From contig CAMYJD010000006.1 of assembly GCA_947258655.1 (NCBI GenBank), positions 1 to 64,000 of the forward strand: DNA of 64,000 bases. The letters are read 5' to 3'. Source of the stretch: an uncultured Gammaproteobacteria bacterium. GTDB taxonomy: Bacteria; Pseudomonadota; Gammaproteobacteria; JAADHQ01. The notes beneath the pieces were generated by a model, which worked only from the letters and a program-made list of their open reading frames with translations, was not told the origin of the DNA and made no database searches. This document shows, piece by piece, positions 8,339 to 18,036 of the stretch (position 1 is the first letter of the stretch; each line of letters begins with the position of its first letter). The position numbers and the translations under genes were made by a program.

Positions 8339-9070
8339 ATGAATACAAACAAGAAGTTGATAGTCATCATGTCCATGATGATGGGTGTTGTTGTGCAGAT
8401 GAGCCCAGCAGCCGTGGCATTTGCTGCAGATAAATTAGTCAATATCAAAAAAGTAACGATCAAATACAAGCACGAGGGTGCTGCCAGTGGCTGGAGTGAA
8501 ACCTGTATGTCCAACTGGGGTAATCTGGTCGTAGAACGCAGGGAAATAACGATGAAAGTAATGGGTATCGAAAACAAGGAGTCGAAGAAGGTCATTACCA
8601 AAGGCCCGGATATCATTACCATTGATTACCTGACAAACAAGGCCACAAAAACCCGTAATCCGATGTATGACTCGATGAAAAAACAGGTCAGTAAGAAAGG
8701 CGGTGTAAAGACCGGTGAAGATGTTATGAAGGCGATGGGTGGTCAGAAGACAAATCGTACAGGACGCTTCGCCGGGTATCCGTGCACGTACTGGACGCTG
8801 ATGGGTTCGGAAAGTTGTGTGAGCAAAGAAGGGCTGACATTGCATGTTAAAGCGGGGGCAATGGGCATCAATAATATCCAGACTGCGGTCGAGGTCAAAA
8901 AAGGAAAGGGCTGCTCTACGGATGCGGCCAAGGTCCCAGCCGGTATGAAAGTGCAGGAGGTTAACATCGACAGGATGATGGGCGGACAGCGGCCGCCTGC
9001 TGGAGACAAAACCGGCAAACCACCTGCTGGTTTTAATATGGATAAGCTAAAGGATATGTTTTCCAGGTAG
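8339..9070 (+). CDS. Secreted protein of unknown function
   Basis: A 243-aa exported protein. The ATG at 8339 gives a signal peptide (basic start NTNKK, Met-rich core, cleavage near AFA-ADK); the frame is open further upstream but without a plausible signal. The mature protein is Lys-rich and basic with several cysteines (CMSNWG, GYPCTYW, SESCVS, GKGCS), suggesting disulfides in the periplasm, and ends in a Pro/Gly-rich tail before FNMDKLKDMFSR. The middle, including ITIDYLTNKATK, resembles DUF4412-type periplasmic proteins only loosely. Function unknown. Confidence 0.55.
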   Translation: MNTNKKLIVIMSMMMGVVVQMSPAAVAFAADKLVNIKKVTIKYKHEGAASGWSETCMSNWGNLVVERREITMKVMGIENKESKKVITKGPDIITIDYLTNKATKTRNPMYDSMKKQVSKKGGVKTGEDVMKAMGGQKTNRTGRFAGYPCTYWTLMGSESCVSKEGLTLHVKAGAMGINNIQTAVEVKKGKGCSTDAAKVPAGMKVQEVNIDRMMGGQRPPAGDKTGKPPAGFNMDKLKDMFSR

Positions 9071-9429
9071 TTATTAAACGAATAAACAGGACAGTAGATT
9101 CACCGGGGCAACTCAGGGTTGAGTTGTTTCGGTATTCACATATTATATTTTCTGAATTGCTTATCATGGTGTTTTCCATTAAAGAATCATTGCAGTGAGC
9201 GAGATATGCAGTTTTATCGGGCAGTTTTTCACTAAACGCCAAGTTACTCCGTAAATGGCAGCTTATATTATTAACTCAATTCGTCTGTCGATATAAATAG
9301 CTATACTTCCGGTAGGCTTTGCATGAATCACCAACATGTTGCAGCAGTGTGGAATATAATGCCTCTGATTCTATTGTAAATATGTTATCATATTCGTCGC
9401 GACAGAATTTGCCGTTGCGCCGTTCAATG
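9071..9429. other. Intergenic region upstream of the SulP gene
   Basis: About 360 bp with no ORF that looks real. It is moderately AT-rich and should carry the sulP promoter. The only clear signal is the palindrome that follows at 9430. Confidence 0.35.
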
Positions 9430-9455
9430 ATTCGTTAGCGCTAACGAATATTTTT
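9430..9455 (+). promoter_or_regulatory. Perfect 20-bp palindrome plus T tract before sulP
   Basis: ATTCGTTAGCGCTAACGAAT (9430-9449) is a perfect palindrome ending 16 bases before the SulP start codon, followed by A and five T. As DNA it is a symmetric operator candidate. As RNA it is an 8-bp stem with a GCGC tetraloop and a U tract, an attenuator-like shape. Either would control SulP expression. Confidence 0.5.
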
Positions 9456-9465
9456 AGAGTTAAAG

Positions 9466-11196
9466 ATGAAGCTAGTAGCACTTTTCCCTTTTCTTCGTTG
9501 GTTTCGATTAGTCACCAAACAATCAGTTAAGGCAGATCTTGTCGCCGGGTTAACCGGTGCCGTTATAGTTCTTCCGCAAGGTGTGGCTTTCGCCACCATT
9601 GCCGGTTTGCCGCCTGAATATGGCCTGTATACCGCGATGGTTACACCGATAATCGCAGCATTGTTCGGCTCGTCTTTTCATCTTGTGTCGGGGCCGACAA
9701 CTGCTATTTCCATAGTAGTATTTTCGGCTATTAGTCACCATGCAGAGCCAGGCACTGCAGAGTTCTTGTACATGGTATTAACGCTCACCTTTCTGGCCGG
9801 CGTTTATCAGATTGCCTTTGGGCTGGCGCGCCTGGGAACTTTGGTTAATTTTGTCTCGCATACAGTCGTTATCGGTTTTACTGCGGGCGCCGCTATATTG
9901 ATAGCAACCAGTCAAATGAAACACATATTGGGAGTGTTTGTACCCAAGGGAGAGACATTTATCCACACCTGGGTGGATATTTTCAATGAATTAGGTGATA
10001 TCAACTATTATCTTGTTGCAATTGCAGGTATGACATTGCTCAGCGCAATTGTAATCAAGAAGTTTCTGCCGAGGTTTCCCAATCTTCTGATCGGTATGGT
10101 TATCGGCAGCATATTGGCATTTTTCCTCAAAGACTATACAGACAGTATCAAACTGGTTGGCGAATTGCCGGCACAACTGCCGCCCCTGTCAAGTCCAATA
10201 TTCACGTTTGAAACCGTGAAAATGCTGGCCCCGGAGGCCTTTGCGGTGGCATTACTTGGTCTTATTGAGGCTGTTTCAATCAGTCGCTCGATCGCGACCA
10301 AGTCAAGCCAGCGCATCGATGCCAATCAGGAATTTATTGGTCAGGGCATGTCCAACATGGTTGGGAGCTTTTTTTCGAGTTATGCCGGCTCCGGATCTTT
10401 TACGCGTTCCGGTATTAATTATGAAGCCGGAGCGAAAACACCGTTATCAGCCATATTCGCCGCCATTATATTAATGATGATTGTATTGTTGATCGCACCA
10501 CTCACGGCCTATCTGCCCATCGCTGCTATGGGAGGGGTTATTTTGTTGGTTGCGTACAACCTCGTCGATATGCATCATATACAGGCTATATTGAAATTCA
10601 GTAAATCAGAATCGACTATTCTGCTGACAACATTTTTAGCCACGCTGTTCCTGGAGCTGGAGTTTGCCATTTATCTCGGTGTGCTGATTTCCTTGCTGTT
10701 TTTTCTGGCGAAAACCTCGACGCCTTATATTCCTACCCTGTCTTTCGATACGCCCCCGGGAGATGAGAGCAGGAAATTAATCAATATAGTCAAAAAGCCG
10801 GTCAAGCAGTGCCCGCAACTGAAGATCATTCGTATTGATATGTCTATTTATTTCGGCTCGATCAGTCATTTGCAAAACCGTATTAGCCAGATCGTTGAGC
10901 ATGAAAGGATCAATAATATCCTGATAGTGGCCAGTGGTATCAACTTTATTGACCTGAGCGGGGCTGAAGCATTGGTGTCGGAAAACAGGCGTCTGGCACA
11001 GCAGCATGGTGGTTTGTATTTCGTCGGCCTTAAGTCATCGGTATACGAGTTTGCAGCCAGGTCATGTTTTATAAGTAAAATAGGTGCAGATCATTTCTTT
11101 GATAGCAAGGCTGATGCTATCCGTAGTATTTATCGTCGTCTCGATGCCAAGGTTTGCTCAACATGTCAGGCACAGATATTTGGGGAATGTCCATAA
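9466..11196 (+). CDS. SulP/SLC26 family anion transporter with STAS domain
   Basis: A 576-aa inner-membrane transporter. The N-terminal two thirds contain about 12-14 hydrophobic segments with the SulP signature [21 protein letters not shown] (split here at the family's conserved proline-rich turn) and [10 protein letters not shown] cytoplasmic STAS domain follows from about residue 445 ([25 protein letters not shown]). Members carry sulfate, bicarbonate or other anions; the substrate cannot be deduced here. The tail has a CSTC and a terminal C-P, an unusual extra cysteine cluster after STAS. The gene is single, with the palindrome at 9430 directly upstream. Confidence 0.85.
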   Translation: MKLVALFPFLRWFRLVTKQSVKADLVAGLTGAVIVLPQGVAFATIAGLPPEYGLYTAMVTPIIAALFGSSFHLVSGPTTAISIVVFSAISHHAEPGTAEFLYMVLTLTFLAGVYQIAFGLARLGTLVNFVSHTVVIGFTAGAAILIATSQMKHILGVFVPKGETFIHTWVDIFNELGDINYYLVAIAGMTLLSAIVIKKFLPRFPNLLIGMVIGSILAFFLKDYTDSIKLVGELPAQLPPLSSPIFTFETVKMLAPEAFAVALLGLIEAVSISRSIATKSSQRIDANQEFIGQGMSNMVGSFFSSYAGSGSFTRSGINYEAGAKTPLSAIFAAIILMMIVLLIAPLTAYLPIAAMGGVILLVAYNLVDMHHIQAILKFSKSESTILLTTFLATLFLELEFAIYLGVLISLLFFLAKTSTPYIPTLSFDTPPGDESRKLINIVKKPVKQCPQLKIIRIDMSIYFGSISHLQNRISQIVEHERINNILIVASGINFIDLSGAEALVSENRRLAQQHGGLYFVGLKSSVYEFAARSCFISKIGADHFFDSKADAIRSIYRRLDAKVCSTCQAQIFGECP

Positions 11197-11522
11197 ATAT
11201 CAGTTATTCCTGGCCTGAAAATACTCGCAGTGAAATATTAAAGGATCAGCGAACTTGAATCTTTCAATGACTCTGACCCCATGATTTCATACCAGGGCTG
11301 GGCAAGATGGTGAATGATAGGTCTGGATTTGAGCACTTTTCCTCACATTTATCTGCACTGATTATATATATTTAAGAAAATTAAATAATAATCAACCAGT
11401 TATTCTTATAAAGAATCCCGTTGCCTTACCGTTATATAGTCGTAATCAGGCAGATAAATCGAGAACATGACAAGGAACAGTATTTTATAACTGTGTCTTG
11501 AGTGTGCGAATGGAATAAAAGT
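11197..11522. other. Intergenic region with a CTCTGACCCC half-site
   Basis: This 326-bp AT-rich gap contains CTCTGACCCC at 11271-11280, the reverse complement of the GGGGTCAGAG end of the repeat family at 30426 and 58184-58286. Nothing else was recognised. Confidence 0.45.
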
Positions 11523-12788
11523 ATGCAAAAGCAGATAGACTCTCAGGACCTGGAAATCGGTATGTATATCTCCCAGCCCGATCGGCCCTGGCTTGAGACT
11601 CCTTTCAGGTTCCAGGGTTTCTTCATCGAATCTGAAAGGCATATCGAAGAAGTGCGACGGATTTGTGAGTATGTTTTTATCGACGTGATCAAAGGTAAAG
11701 ATACTGACAGGATACTATCGCCCAACAGGGTTTTTACCTCGCCGCCAAAACCGAAGCCTTCACGTGTATATATCGATACCACGGCGCTGGAGCAGGAAAT
11801 TGCGGTTGCAGAAGAGCTTCGCAAGCAGGCTATTGAATGTATCGATGAGGTCTTCGAGAATATCAAAAGCAACAAGCAGCTGGATATTCCCAAAATCAAG
11901 AAAGTAGTGAGTGGCTTTGTCGATAGTATTGTGCGCAACCCCAATGCACAAATGTGTTTAGCGCAGTTAAAGGACAGGGATGCATACACAGCCCAGCACA
12001 GCATAAATGTTTGTATCTTGACCATTACTTTCGGCCGCCATCTGGGGATGGCAGAAAATTCTCTCAACATGCTCGGATTGGGGGCAATGTTGCATGATGT
12101 TGGTAAGTTAAAAACGCCACTGGAGATACTTAACAAACCGGGCAGGCTGACTGATGAAGAATTTGAGATAATGAAAGCCCACCCCGAGCATGGCAGGAAA
12201 ATTCTCAAGCAATCCGGTGGTGTCCCTGACAGTGTTATCGATATAGCCCTGTCGCATCATGAGCGACTGGCCGGTCATGGTTATCCACGAGCTTGTATGG
12301 GTAATCAGATATCGCCCTGGAGTAAGATTGTAGCTATAGTAGATGTCTACGATGCCATAACCAGCGATCGTTGTTATCATGATGGCATGAGTCCGACCCA
12401 TGCGCTGACGAAAATGTATGAATGGCGTATACGTGATTTTGATCCTGAATTACTCGAGCAATTTATTCAGTGCATTGGTATCTATCCAATCGGTACGATA
12501 GTTGAGCTGACCAGCGGTGAAGTCGGTATCGTCATATCCGTAAACAGCGATATGCGCTTGCGGCCGAAGGTAATGTTAATCATGGATGATGACAAAAACC
12601 CCTACTATCCGACTCGTATTGTGGACCTGTCCGCGTTTATGCTGAATGCTAATGACAGTGTCTATGGCATTGAGACTGTTCTGGAACCCGGGCTCTATAA
12701 CATTAATGTAAAGGAATACATTAAGGACATTCAGCAGGCACAGCAAGTGAATATGTCAAGAATGACCAAGGAAAAGAAAGAGATGTGA
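11523..12788 (+). CDS. DUF3391/HD-GYP c-di-GMP phosphodiesterase
   Basis: A 421-aa cytoplasmic protein. The N-terminal region (QKQIDSQDLEIGMYI) is the DUF3391 domain commonly fused to HD-GYP enzymes. The HD-GYP domain spans about residues 140-330 with the metal-binding HD at 191-192 in MLHDVGK, a second histidine pair HH before ERLAGHGYP, and GYP at 253-255. It is expected to hydrolyse c-di-GMP, usually to GMP. All metal ligands visible by eye are intact. The start at 11523 is preferred over an ATG 21 bases upstream because it begins the DUF3391 domain cleanly. It is a single gene, one of two c-di-GMP genes in the window. Confidence 0.88.
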   Translation: MQKQIDSQDLEIGMYISQPDRPWLETPFRFQGFFIESERHIEEVRRICEYVFIDVIKGKDTDRILSPNRVFTSPPKPKPSRVYIDTTALEQEIAVAEELRKQAIECIDEVFENIKSNKQLDIPKIKKVVSGFVDSIVRNPNAQMCLAQLKDRDAYTAQHSINVCILTITFGRHLGMAENSLNMLGLGAMLHDVGKLKTPLEILNKPGRLTDEEFEIMKAHPEHGRKILKQSGGVPDSVIDIALSHHERLAGHGYPRACMGNQISPWSKIVAIVDVYDAITSDRCYHDGMSPTHALTKMYEWRIRDFDPELLEQFIQCIGIYPIGTIVELTSGEVGIVISVNSDMRLRPKVMLIMDDDKNPYYPTRIVDLSAFMLNANDSVYGIETVLEPGLYNINVKEYIKDIQQAQQVNMSRMTKEKKEM

Positions 12789-13197
12789 ATCTCGTGATTT
12801 AGATAATATTTAGCTAAAGCGGTTTGGAATTCCATATCGGACGACGGTGATTGTACGGGGGGTAAGCCAAGCATCTGAGTATGAATGATTCGTTGCGGAG
12901 GAAAATATCCATTTAATAGCGCTAAAAGGAATCAGGATAAATCTTTACGCTGAGTTTTCTAGATGAGTTGTACTGGAAATGTGTGTCTACTACGAGGTGG
13001 TTTGCAGTTTGCTTGCTCTCGTAGCACTCACCCGTCCATTGGCTCCGCGACCATAGTGCCAATCATTTTTTATTCTACTAAATGGCAATAAGGACATTCC
13101 GTGCAAGCCGTTCTCGCCCATCCGTGGGTTCCACGTCATAAGGCCGTCCATGGCCAAAAACCCGCAATGACATGCTGCTATTATCGCTTCAGGCCAA
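12789..13197. other. Intergenic region, convergent between HD-GYP gene and ccmI
   Basis: A 409-bp gap between convergent genes. It contains a weak inverted pair CTACGAG/CTCGTAG around 12990-13025 and GGCCGTCCATGGCC at 13142-13155, but no hairpin with a U tract. A 42-codon frame at 12963 looks non-coding. Confidence 0.35.
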
Positions 13198-14460
13198 TCA
13201 CGGTACCTGGCTATTAATCTCCAGGCTAAGTTTGTCGTTACCCTTCACGCCCACCTCGGGCTGGTTGCTGATCAGGTCGCCACTCTGGGTGATCGCTTGA
13301 CCACTCTTTGATACGCGTGCACTGACGACGACCTTGTCGAAGTTGGACAGTTTCATTTGCGCCATCATCGCCATGCTGTCATCCAGGGTGAAGTCGAACG
13401 GCAGGTCTCTGACCTGTTTGCGGACGATGGCCAGTGGCATGCGTGGGCCGCTGGCGGCACGCGCATAGACAAACACGGTGTCGTCGGGGCTGACCTGGTC
13501 TTTCAGGGTATCGGCCAGCGTGACGCGACCGGAGATGCTGGCGGCTGCGGCGCTGTCGGTCTGTGCGGGTTGTTGCACCTGTTGTTCAGTGGGTTCGATG
13601 CCCATGCGCTGCTGCGCATCGGCAATACTGCCGCGTAGCATTTCGGCGTCTTTCGAATCGGGAGGCAAATCCTGTTTTAGTCTTTCCCAGAAGCGGATCG
13701 CCTTGTCATAGCTCTGTTGCTGGAAGTGATAGGTGCCGGCCAGCCACAGGGCCTTCGGATGTCTCGGTTCGATGGCCAGCGCGCGCTTGGTCAGTTCATA
13801 GGGTTTACCCGCGAGGCTGCCTTTCTGATTGACGGCGGCGACATCGGCATAGTTGGCCCAGATGTTGGCGTCATTGGTAGCGATCTTGGTAAGCTTTTCC
13901 AGTGTCTGCTCGGCCTTTACGAATTGCTGCGTATGCATGTATGCGCGCGATAACAGGTACAGACCCTTCGCATCATTGGGCTCTTTTTGCAGGCGCTGTT
14001 CCAGTTTGGTGATCATTTCCTCGACACTCGGTGCCGGCTCATCGGTCGGACGGCGTGCGCCTTCATGCGGGACGGCGGCGTGGCGGGCACTGGTATCGAT
14101 GTCGAGTGATTCGGGATTGCCGAGGTGCAGGTACAGGCCGATGGCCAGTGCCGGTACAACGATCAGTACACTGATCAGGCTGGCTTGGCTGCGCTGGGTG
14201 TTGGTCTGTTGCTGATCCTGTTCGGGGATATCGACGATCAGTTGTTTTTCGAGATCCTGCTGTGCTTCCTTGTATTCCTGTTGCTCGATCTGACCCTCGG
14301 CGAGGTCATTGTCGAGTTCGGTCATGCGTTGCTTGTAGATTTCGAGGTTGACCTGTTGGCGTTCGACCGTGCTGTCCTGCTGTGCACGCAACAGCGGACG
14401 TACGAGCAGGCCGATAGCGATCAGCAGCATCAGCGCTGCAAGGATGGCAAAACTAATCAT
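13198..14460 (-). CDS. ccmI: Cytochrome c maturation protein CcmI
   Basis: A 420-aa protein, the last gene of the ccm operon. Two N-terminal membrane segments (residues 2-21 and about 95-112) flank a basic, coiled cytoplasmic loop (residues 25-80, Gln-rich); a periplasmic region with TPR motifs (about 150-290) follows, then a C-terminal beta domain with PDDTVFVYARA. CcmI chaperones apocytochrome c to the CcmFH haem-ligation complex. Its start overlaps the end of ccmH by 8 bases, indicating translational coupling. Confidence 0.88.
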   Translation of the reverse strand: MISFAILAALMLLIAIGLLVRPLLRAQQDSTVERQQVNLEIYKQRMTELDNDLAEGQIEQQEYKEAQQDLEKQLIVDIPEQDQQQTNTQRSQASLISVLIVVPALAIGLYLHLGNPESLDIDTSARHAAVPHEGARRPTDEPAPSVEEMITKLEQRLQKEPNDAKGLYLLSRAYMHTQQFVKAEQTLEKLTKIATNDANIWANYADVAAVNQKGSLAGKPYELTKRALAIEPRHPKALWLAGTYHFQQQSYDKAIRFWERLKQDLPPDSKDAEMLRGSIADAQQRMGIEPTEQQVQQPAQTDSAAAASISGRVTLADTLKDQVSPDDTVFVYARAASGPRMPLAIVRKQVRDLPFDFTLDDSMAMMAQMKLSNFDKVVVSARVSKSGQAITQSGDLISNQPEVGVKGNDKLSLEINSQVP

Positions 14461-14932
14461 TACGGGTGTCCTTCTGTTGTTCTTTCAGCAGCGCCTGGAC
14501 GCGTTCGTGATCGTGCTCATCGATCGATGGTGACGGGGTGCGCGTACGTTTACGGATGTAGGCAATCAGGAACACGATCGCCAGGCCCATCATGATGAAC
14601 GGGCCGGTCCAGAGCAGGTAGGTGCTTTTCTTGACTGGCGGTTTGTATAGTACAAAATCGGTAAAGCGCGCGACCATGAAGTCCTTGATCTGCTGGTCGG
14701 ACTTGCCGTCATTGATCATGACATAGACCTTGTCGCGCAGATCTTTGGCCAGGTCGGCATTGGAATCGGCGATGGTCTGGTTCTGACAAACCGTGCAGCG
14801 CAATTCATTGATTAGCTTGTCGAAGCGCTCTTTCTTGACCGGGTCGGCAAAATCGTAGGTATTGAATGCGGCCTGTGTCTGCAGGCTGGCGAGTGACAGC
14901 AGCATGCCGAGCATCAGTATCAGTGTCTTCAT
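14453..14932 (-). CDS. ccmH: Cytochrome c maturation protein CcmH
   Basis: A 159-aa protein with signal peptide, the family motif LRCTVCQNQ (C46 and C49) and a single transmembrane helix near residue 105 (GPFIMMGLAIVFLIAYI). CcmH is the thiol oxidoreductase that keeps the CXXCH of apocytochrome c reduced and forms the ligation complex with CcmF and CcmI. It lacks the TPR tail fused in E. coli CcmH; that function is in the separate CcmI. Its first four bases overlap ccmG. Confidence 0.92.
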   Translation of the reverse strand: MKTLILMLGMLLSLASLQTQAAFNTYDFADPVKKERFDKLINELRCTVCQNQTIADSNADLAKDLRDKVYVMINDGKSDQQIKDFMVARFTDFVLYKPPVKKSTYLLWTGPFIMMGLAIVFLIAYIRKRTRTPSPSIDEHDHERVQALLKEQQKDTRND

Positions 14933-15462
14933 GATTCCTGCTCCAGTTGGCGGATCAATGGCAGTATTTCATTGTTGAGCACATCCATCGTGATCGGGCC
15001 GATTTGTTTGAAACGGATAATGCCTTTCTTGTCGATCAGGAAGGTTTCCGGTACACCATACACGCCCCAGTCGATACCAACCGTACCTTGCAGATCAAAG
15101 GCGCTGTTGACGTAGGGATTGCCGAAAACCTCGAGCCAGCGGATTGCATCTGCACGCTGGTCCTTGTAGTTCAGGCCATAGATCGGTGTGTCGTACTGTT
15201 TGGCGAACTCGACCAGTAGCGGGTGTTCCTCGCGGCATGCCGCACACCACGAAGCCCAGACGTTGAACAATGCGACCTTGCCGATGAAGTCAGCGGTAGC
15301 GACCTGTTGCTGCGGCTGCAGTACAGCGGGTAACGAGAACTGCGGTGCCGGTTTGCCGATCAGTGGTGAGGGGATCTTTTTCGGATCACGTGTCAGGCCG
15401 ATCGCCAGCAGAATGACGAGCACGATGAAGGCCAGCAACGGGATCAGTGCGCGTAACTTCAT
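14929..15462 (-). CDS. ccmG: Thiol:disulfide interchange protein CcmG/DsbE
   Basis: A 177-aa membrane-anchored thioredoxin-like protein. An N-terminal helix (residues 6-23) is followed by a periplasmic thioredoxin fold with active site WCAAC (C73, C76) and the cis-proline region YGVPETFLID. It reduces the CcmH/apocytochrome disulfides using electrons from DsbD/CcdA. Four-base ATGA overlaps join it to both ccmF and ccmH. Confidence 0.92.
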   Translation of the reverse strand: MKLRALIPLLAFIVLVILLAIGLTRDPKKIPSPLIGKPAPQFSLPAVLQPQQQVATADFIGKVALFNVWASWCAACREEHPLLVEFAKQYDTPIYGLNYKDQRADAIRWLEVFGNPYVNSAFDLQGTVGIDWGVYGVPETFLIDKKGIIRFKQIGPITMDVLNNEILPLIRQLEQES

Positions 15463-17420
15463 GATGCCTGCTCCGCAGGGGGCTGCTTGCTGACACGTTT
15501 CAGGCGATAACGCTTGTCACTGAGCGCGACGACGCCGCCGATGGCCATAATCAGGCAACCGAGCCAGATCCAGCGGATCAATGGCTTGTATTGCATGCGT
15601 ACGCTCCATTCGCCGTTGCCGAGCGGTTCGCCCAGCGCGACAAACAGGTCACGCATCAGACCCGCGTCGATCGCCGCCTCGGTCATCGGGCTGCGTTGCA
15701 CCAGGTACAGGCGTTTCTGCGGGTTCAGTTCGGTATACGGTAGGTTATTACGCGTGACGCTGATGTTACCTTCCTGTGCGCGATAGTTTGGTCCTGTGAC
15801 ATCCTTGACGCCATTGAAGCGGAAGTCATAGCCACCCAGGTTCAGGCTGTCACCGGGTTTCATACGGATGTCTTCCTCGACACTGTAATGACTCGTGAAG
15901 GTCGCACCAAGGGCAAACACGGCAACACCGATGTGGGCCAGGAACATGCCATAGAAACTGCGGGGTACGCGTGTTAGTGCGGCCAGTTTATTTGGTTTGT
16001 TCTGCACGTGTTTGTACAGGTTCAGGAATGCGCTGGCGACCATCCATACAAACAGCGCAATAACCATGGCCACTGGCCACGAGATCGTACCAATGATGTA
16101 GTAGGCGGCGATACCGCTTAGCAATGCAAAGATAAAGATAAACTTCAAGTCATTGGCCAGGCGCCCGGCCTTGTGTTGTTTCCAGCGCGTGATCGGGCCG
16201 ATCGCAGACAGGAACAGGATCGGCAGCATCAGTGGTACGAACACGGCATTGAAATACGGCGGGCCGACCGACAGTTTCTCGTTGTACAGCGCATCGATTA
16301 ATAACGGATACAGGGTGCCGAACAGTACCGTCGCTGCGGCGACGACGAGGATGACATTGTTGACCAGCAGTAGGGTTTCACGCGACAGCAGACTGAATTT
16401 GCCGACGCTGTGAATGCTGGTGGCACGTACTGCATACAGCAACAACGAGCCACCGACGACAATGCCGAGGAAGATCAGGATGAACACACCGCGGGCCGGA
16501 TCGGTTGCGAACGCATGCACCGACGTCAGTACGCCGGAACGTACCAGGAAGGTGCCGAGCAGGCTCAACGAAAAGGCCATGATCGCCAGCATGACGGTCC
16601 AGCTTTTGAACGCCCCGCGTTTTTCCGTGACTGCCAGTGAATGGATCAGGGCCGTGCCGACCAGCCATGGCATGAACGATGCGTTTTCGACCGGATCCCA
16701 GAACCACCAGCCACCCCAGCCGAGTTCATAATAGGCCCACCAGCTGCCGAGGGCGATGCCGACGGTCAGGAAGGCCCAGGCCATCGTTGTCCACGGGCGC
16801 GACCAGCGTGCCCAGGCACTATCCAGTTGGCCGCCGAGCAACGCCGCAATCGCGAATGCGAACGCGACCGAGAAACCGACATAACCCATGTACAGCATGG
16901 GTGGATGGATAATCAGACCGAAGTCCTGCAGTAATGGGTTCAGGTCGCGGCCCTCGGGGGCAGCCGGAATCAGGCGATCGAACGGATTCGAGGTCAGCAG
17001 CGTGAACAGCAGGAAGCCGATACTGATCAGCCCCATCACGCCAAGCACGCGCGCCAGCATGGCCTGTGGCAGGTGACGGCTGAATACGGTGACGGCGAAG
17101 GTCCAGGCGCTGAGGATCAGAATCCATAACAACAGTGAACCTTCATGTGAACCCCATACGGCCGAGATGCGGTATTGCAGTGGCAGTAATGAGTTGGAGT
17201 TGTGTGCAACATAGGCGACCGAGAAATCATTGGCAATGAATGCATAGGTCAGGCAAAGATACGAAATCAGCAGAAACAGAAACTGTCCGCGCGCGGCTGG
17301 CCTGGCCACTGCCATCCAGCGGGTCTTGCCCGAGGCAGCACCGGCGATCGGGAAAAACGCCTGTATGATCGCCATGCACAGCGCGAGGATCAGCGCAAAA
17401 TGTCCAAGTTCTGCCGTCAT
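15459..17420 (-). CDS. ccmF: Cytochrome c haem lyase subunit CcmF
   Basis: A 653-aa polytopic membrane protein with about 14-15 helices. The WWD haem-handling motif GWGGWWFWDPVENASF lies near residue 235, with flanking periplasmic histidines and the LLVNNVIL region further on; a periplasmic beta domain precedes the last helix. CcmF takes haem from holo-CcmE and attaches it to CXXCH. Length matches the family (about 640-660). The start codon overlaps the ccmE stop by one base. Confidence 0.95.
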   Translation of the reverse strand: MTAELGHFALILALCMAIIQAFFPIAGAASGKTRWMAVARPAARGQFLFLLISYLCLTYAFIANDFSVAYVAHNSNSLLPLQYRISAVWGSHEGSLLLWILILSAWTFAVTVFSRHLPQAMLARVLGVMGLISIGFLLFTLLTSNPFDRLIPAAPEGRDLNPLLQDFGLIIHPPMLYMGYVGFSVAFAFAIAALLGGQLDSAWARWSRPWTTMAWAFLTVGIALGSWWAYYELGWGGWWFWDPVENASFMPWLVGTALIHSLAVTEKRGAFKSWTVMLAIMAFSLSLLGTFLVRSGVLTSVHAFATDPARGVFILIFLGIVVGGSLLLYAVRATSIHSVGKFSLLSRETLLLVNNVILVVAAATVLFGTLYPLLIDALYNEKLSVGPPYFNAVFVPLMLPILFLSAIGPITRWKQHKAGRLANDLKFIFIFALLSGIAAYYIIGTISWPVAMVIALFVWMVASAFLNLYKHVQNKPNKLAALTRVPRSFYGMFLAHIGVAVFALGATFTSHYSVEEDIRMKPGDSLNLGGYDFRFNGVKDVTGPNYRAQEGNISVTRNNLPYTELNPQKRLYLVQRSPMTEAAIDAGLMRDLFVALGEPLGNGEWSVRMQYKPLIRWIWLGCLIMAIGGVVALSDKRYRLKRVSKQPPAEQAS

Positions 17421-17872
17421 CAGTTGTTCGCCTTGAGTTGTTTGTCGACACCGATCGGCTTCATCGCTGCGGCGACTTCCGGAGGCATGTAGTTTTCATC
17501 ATGCTTGGCCAGTACTTCATCGGCGATAAACACGCCATCGCTGCCGAGCTTGCCCTGGGCGACAATGCCCTGGCCCTCGCGGAACAGGTCAGGGAGGATG
17601 CCTTTATAGGCGATCGTCACTTCCTTGGCGTTATCATGCACAATGAAGCGTACGGTCAGACCATCGTCGTCACGATTAACACTGTTGTCCTTGACCATGC
17701 CGCCAACGCGGAACGAGCGGTTCAGTGGTGCTTCGCCGGCGGCAACCTGGCTTGGTGAAAAGAAAAACATCAGGTTCTTGTTGAACGCCGTCAGCGCCAG
17801 GGCCGCGGCCGTGCCAACACCCAGAACTATAAGTAATACCATCATCAATCTGCGTTTACGCGTGGGTGTCAT
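17420..17872 (-). CDS. ccmE: Haem chaperone CcmE
   Basis: A 150-aa periplasmic OB-fold protein tethered by an N-terminal helix (residues 10-28) after a basic start. The covalent haem-binding histidine is H124 in LAKHDENY, with the partner Y128 of the HxxxY motif. CcmE receives haem through CcmCD and delivers it to CcmF. Linked by a 4-base overlap to ccmD. Confidence 0.95.
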   Translation of the reverse strand: MTPTRKRRLMMVLLIVLGVGTAAALALTAFNKNLMFFFSPSQVAAGEAPLNRSFRVGGMVKDNSVNRDDDGLTVRFIVHDNAKEVTIAYKGILPDLFREGQGIVAQGKLGSDGVFIADEVLAKHDENYMPPEVAAAMKPIGVDKQLKANN

Positions 17873-18036
17873 GTGCGTTGTCCTCGTCTCTTCTTTCTGC
17901 CCAGTTGTTTCAGTAACTGGCGTTTACGTCGTATCGGGTTGATAAATTGGGCCAGCATGACCACCAGTGCCAGGCCATACGAGGCCCAGACATACAGGTA
18001 GTAGCCATCCATGTATAAAAATTCAGATAAAGTCAT
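17869..18036 (-). CDS. ccmD: Haem exporter small subunit CcmD
   Basis: A 55-aa single-pass membrane protein. The ATG at 18036 overlaps the ccmC stop as ATGA; a longer frame upstream exists only inside ccmC. The sequence has the CcmD pattern: YVWASYG at the start of one helix, then a strongly basic tail ([17 protein letters not shown]). It helps release holo-CcmE from the CcmABC complex. Confidence 0.9.
   Translation of the reverse strand: MTLSEFLYMDGYYLYVWASYGLALVVMLAQFINPIRRKRQLLKQLGRKKRRGQRT

Noticed and set aside
12963-13091. 42-codon ORF upstream of ccmI
   Set aside because: No ribosome site, no protein-like composition and it lies in a convergent gap.
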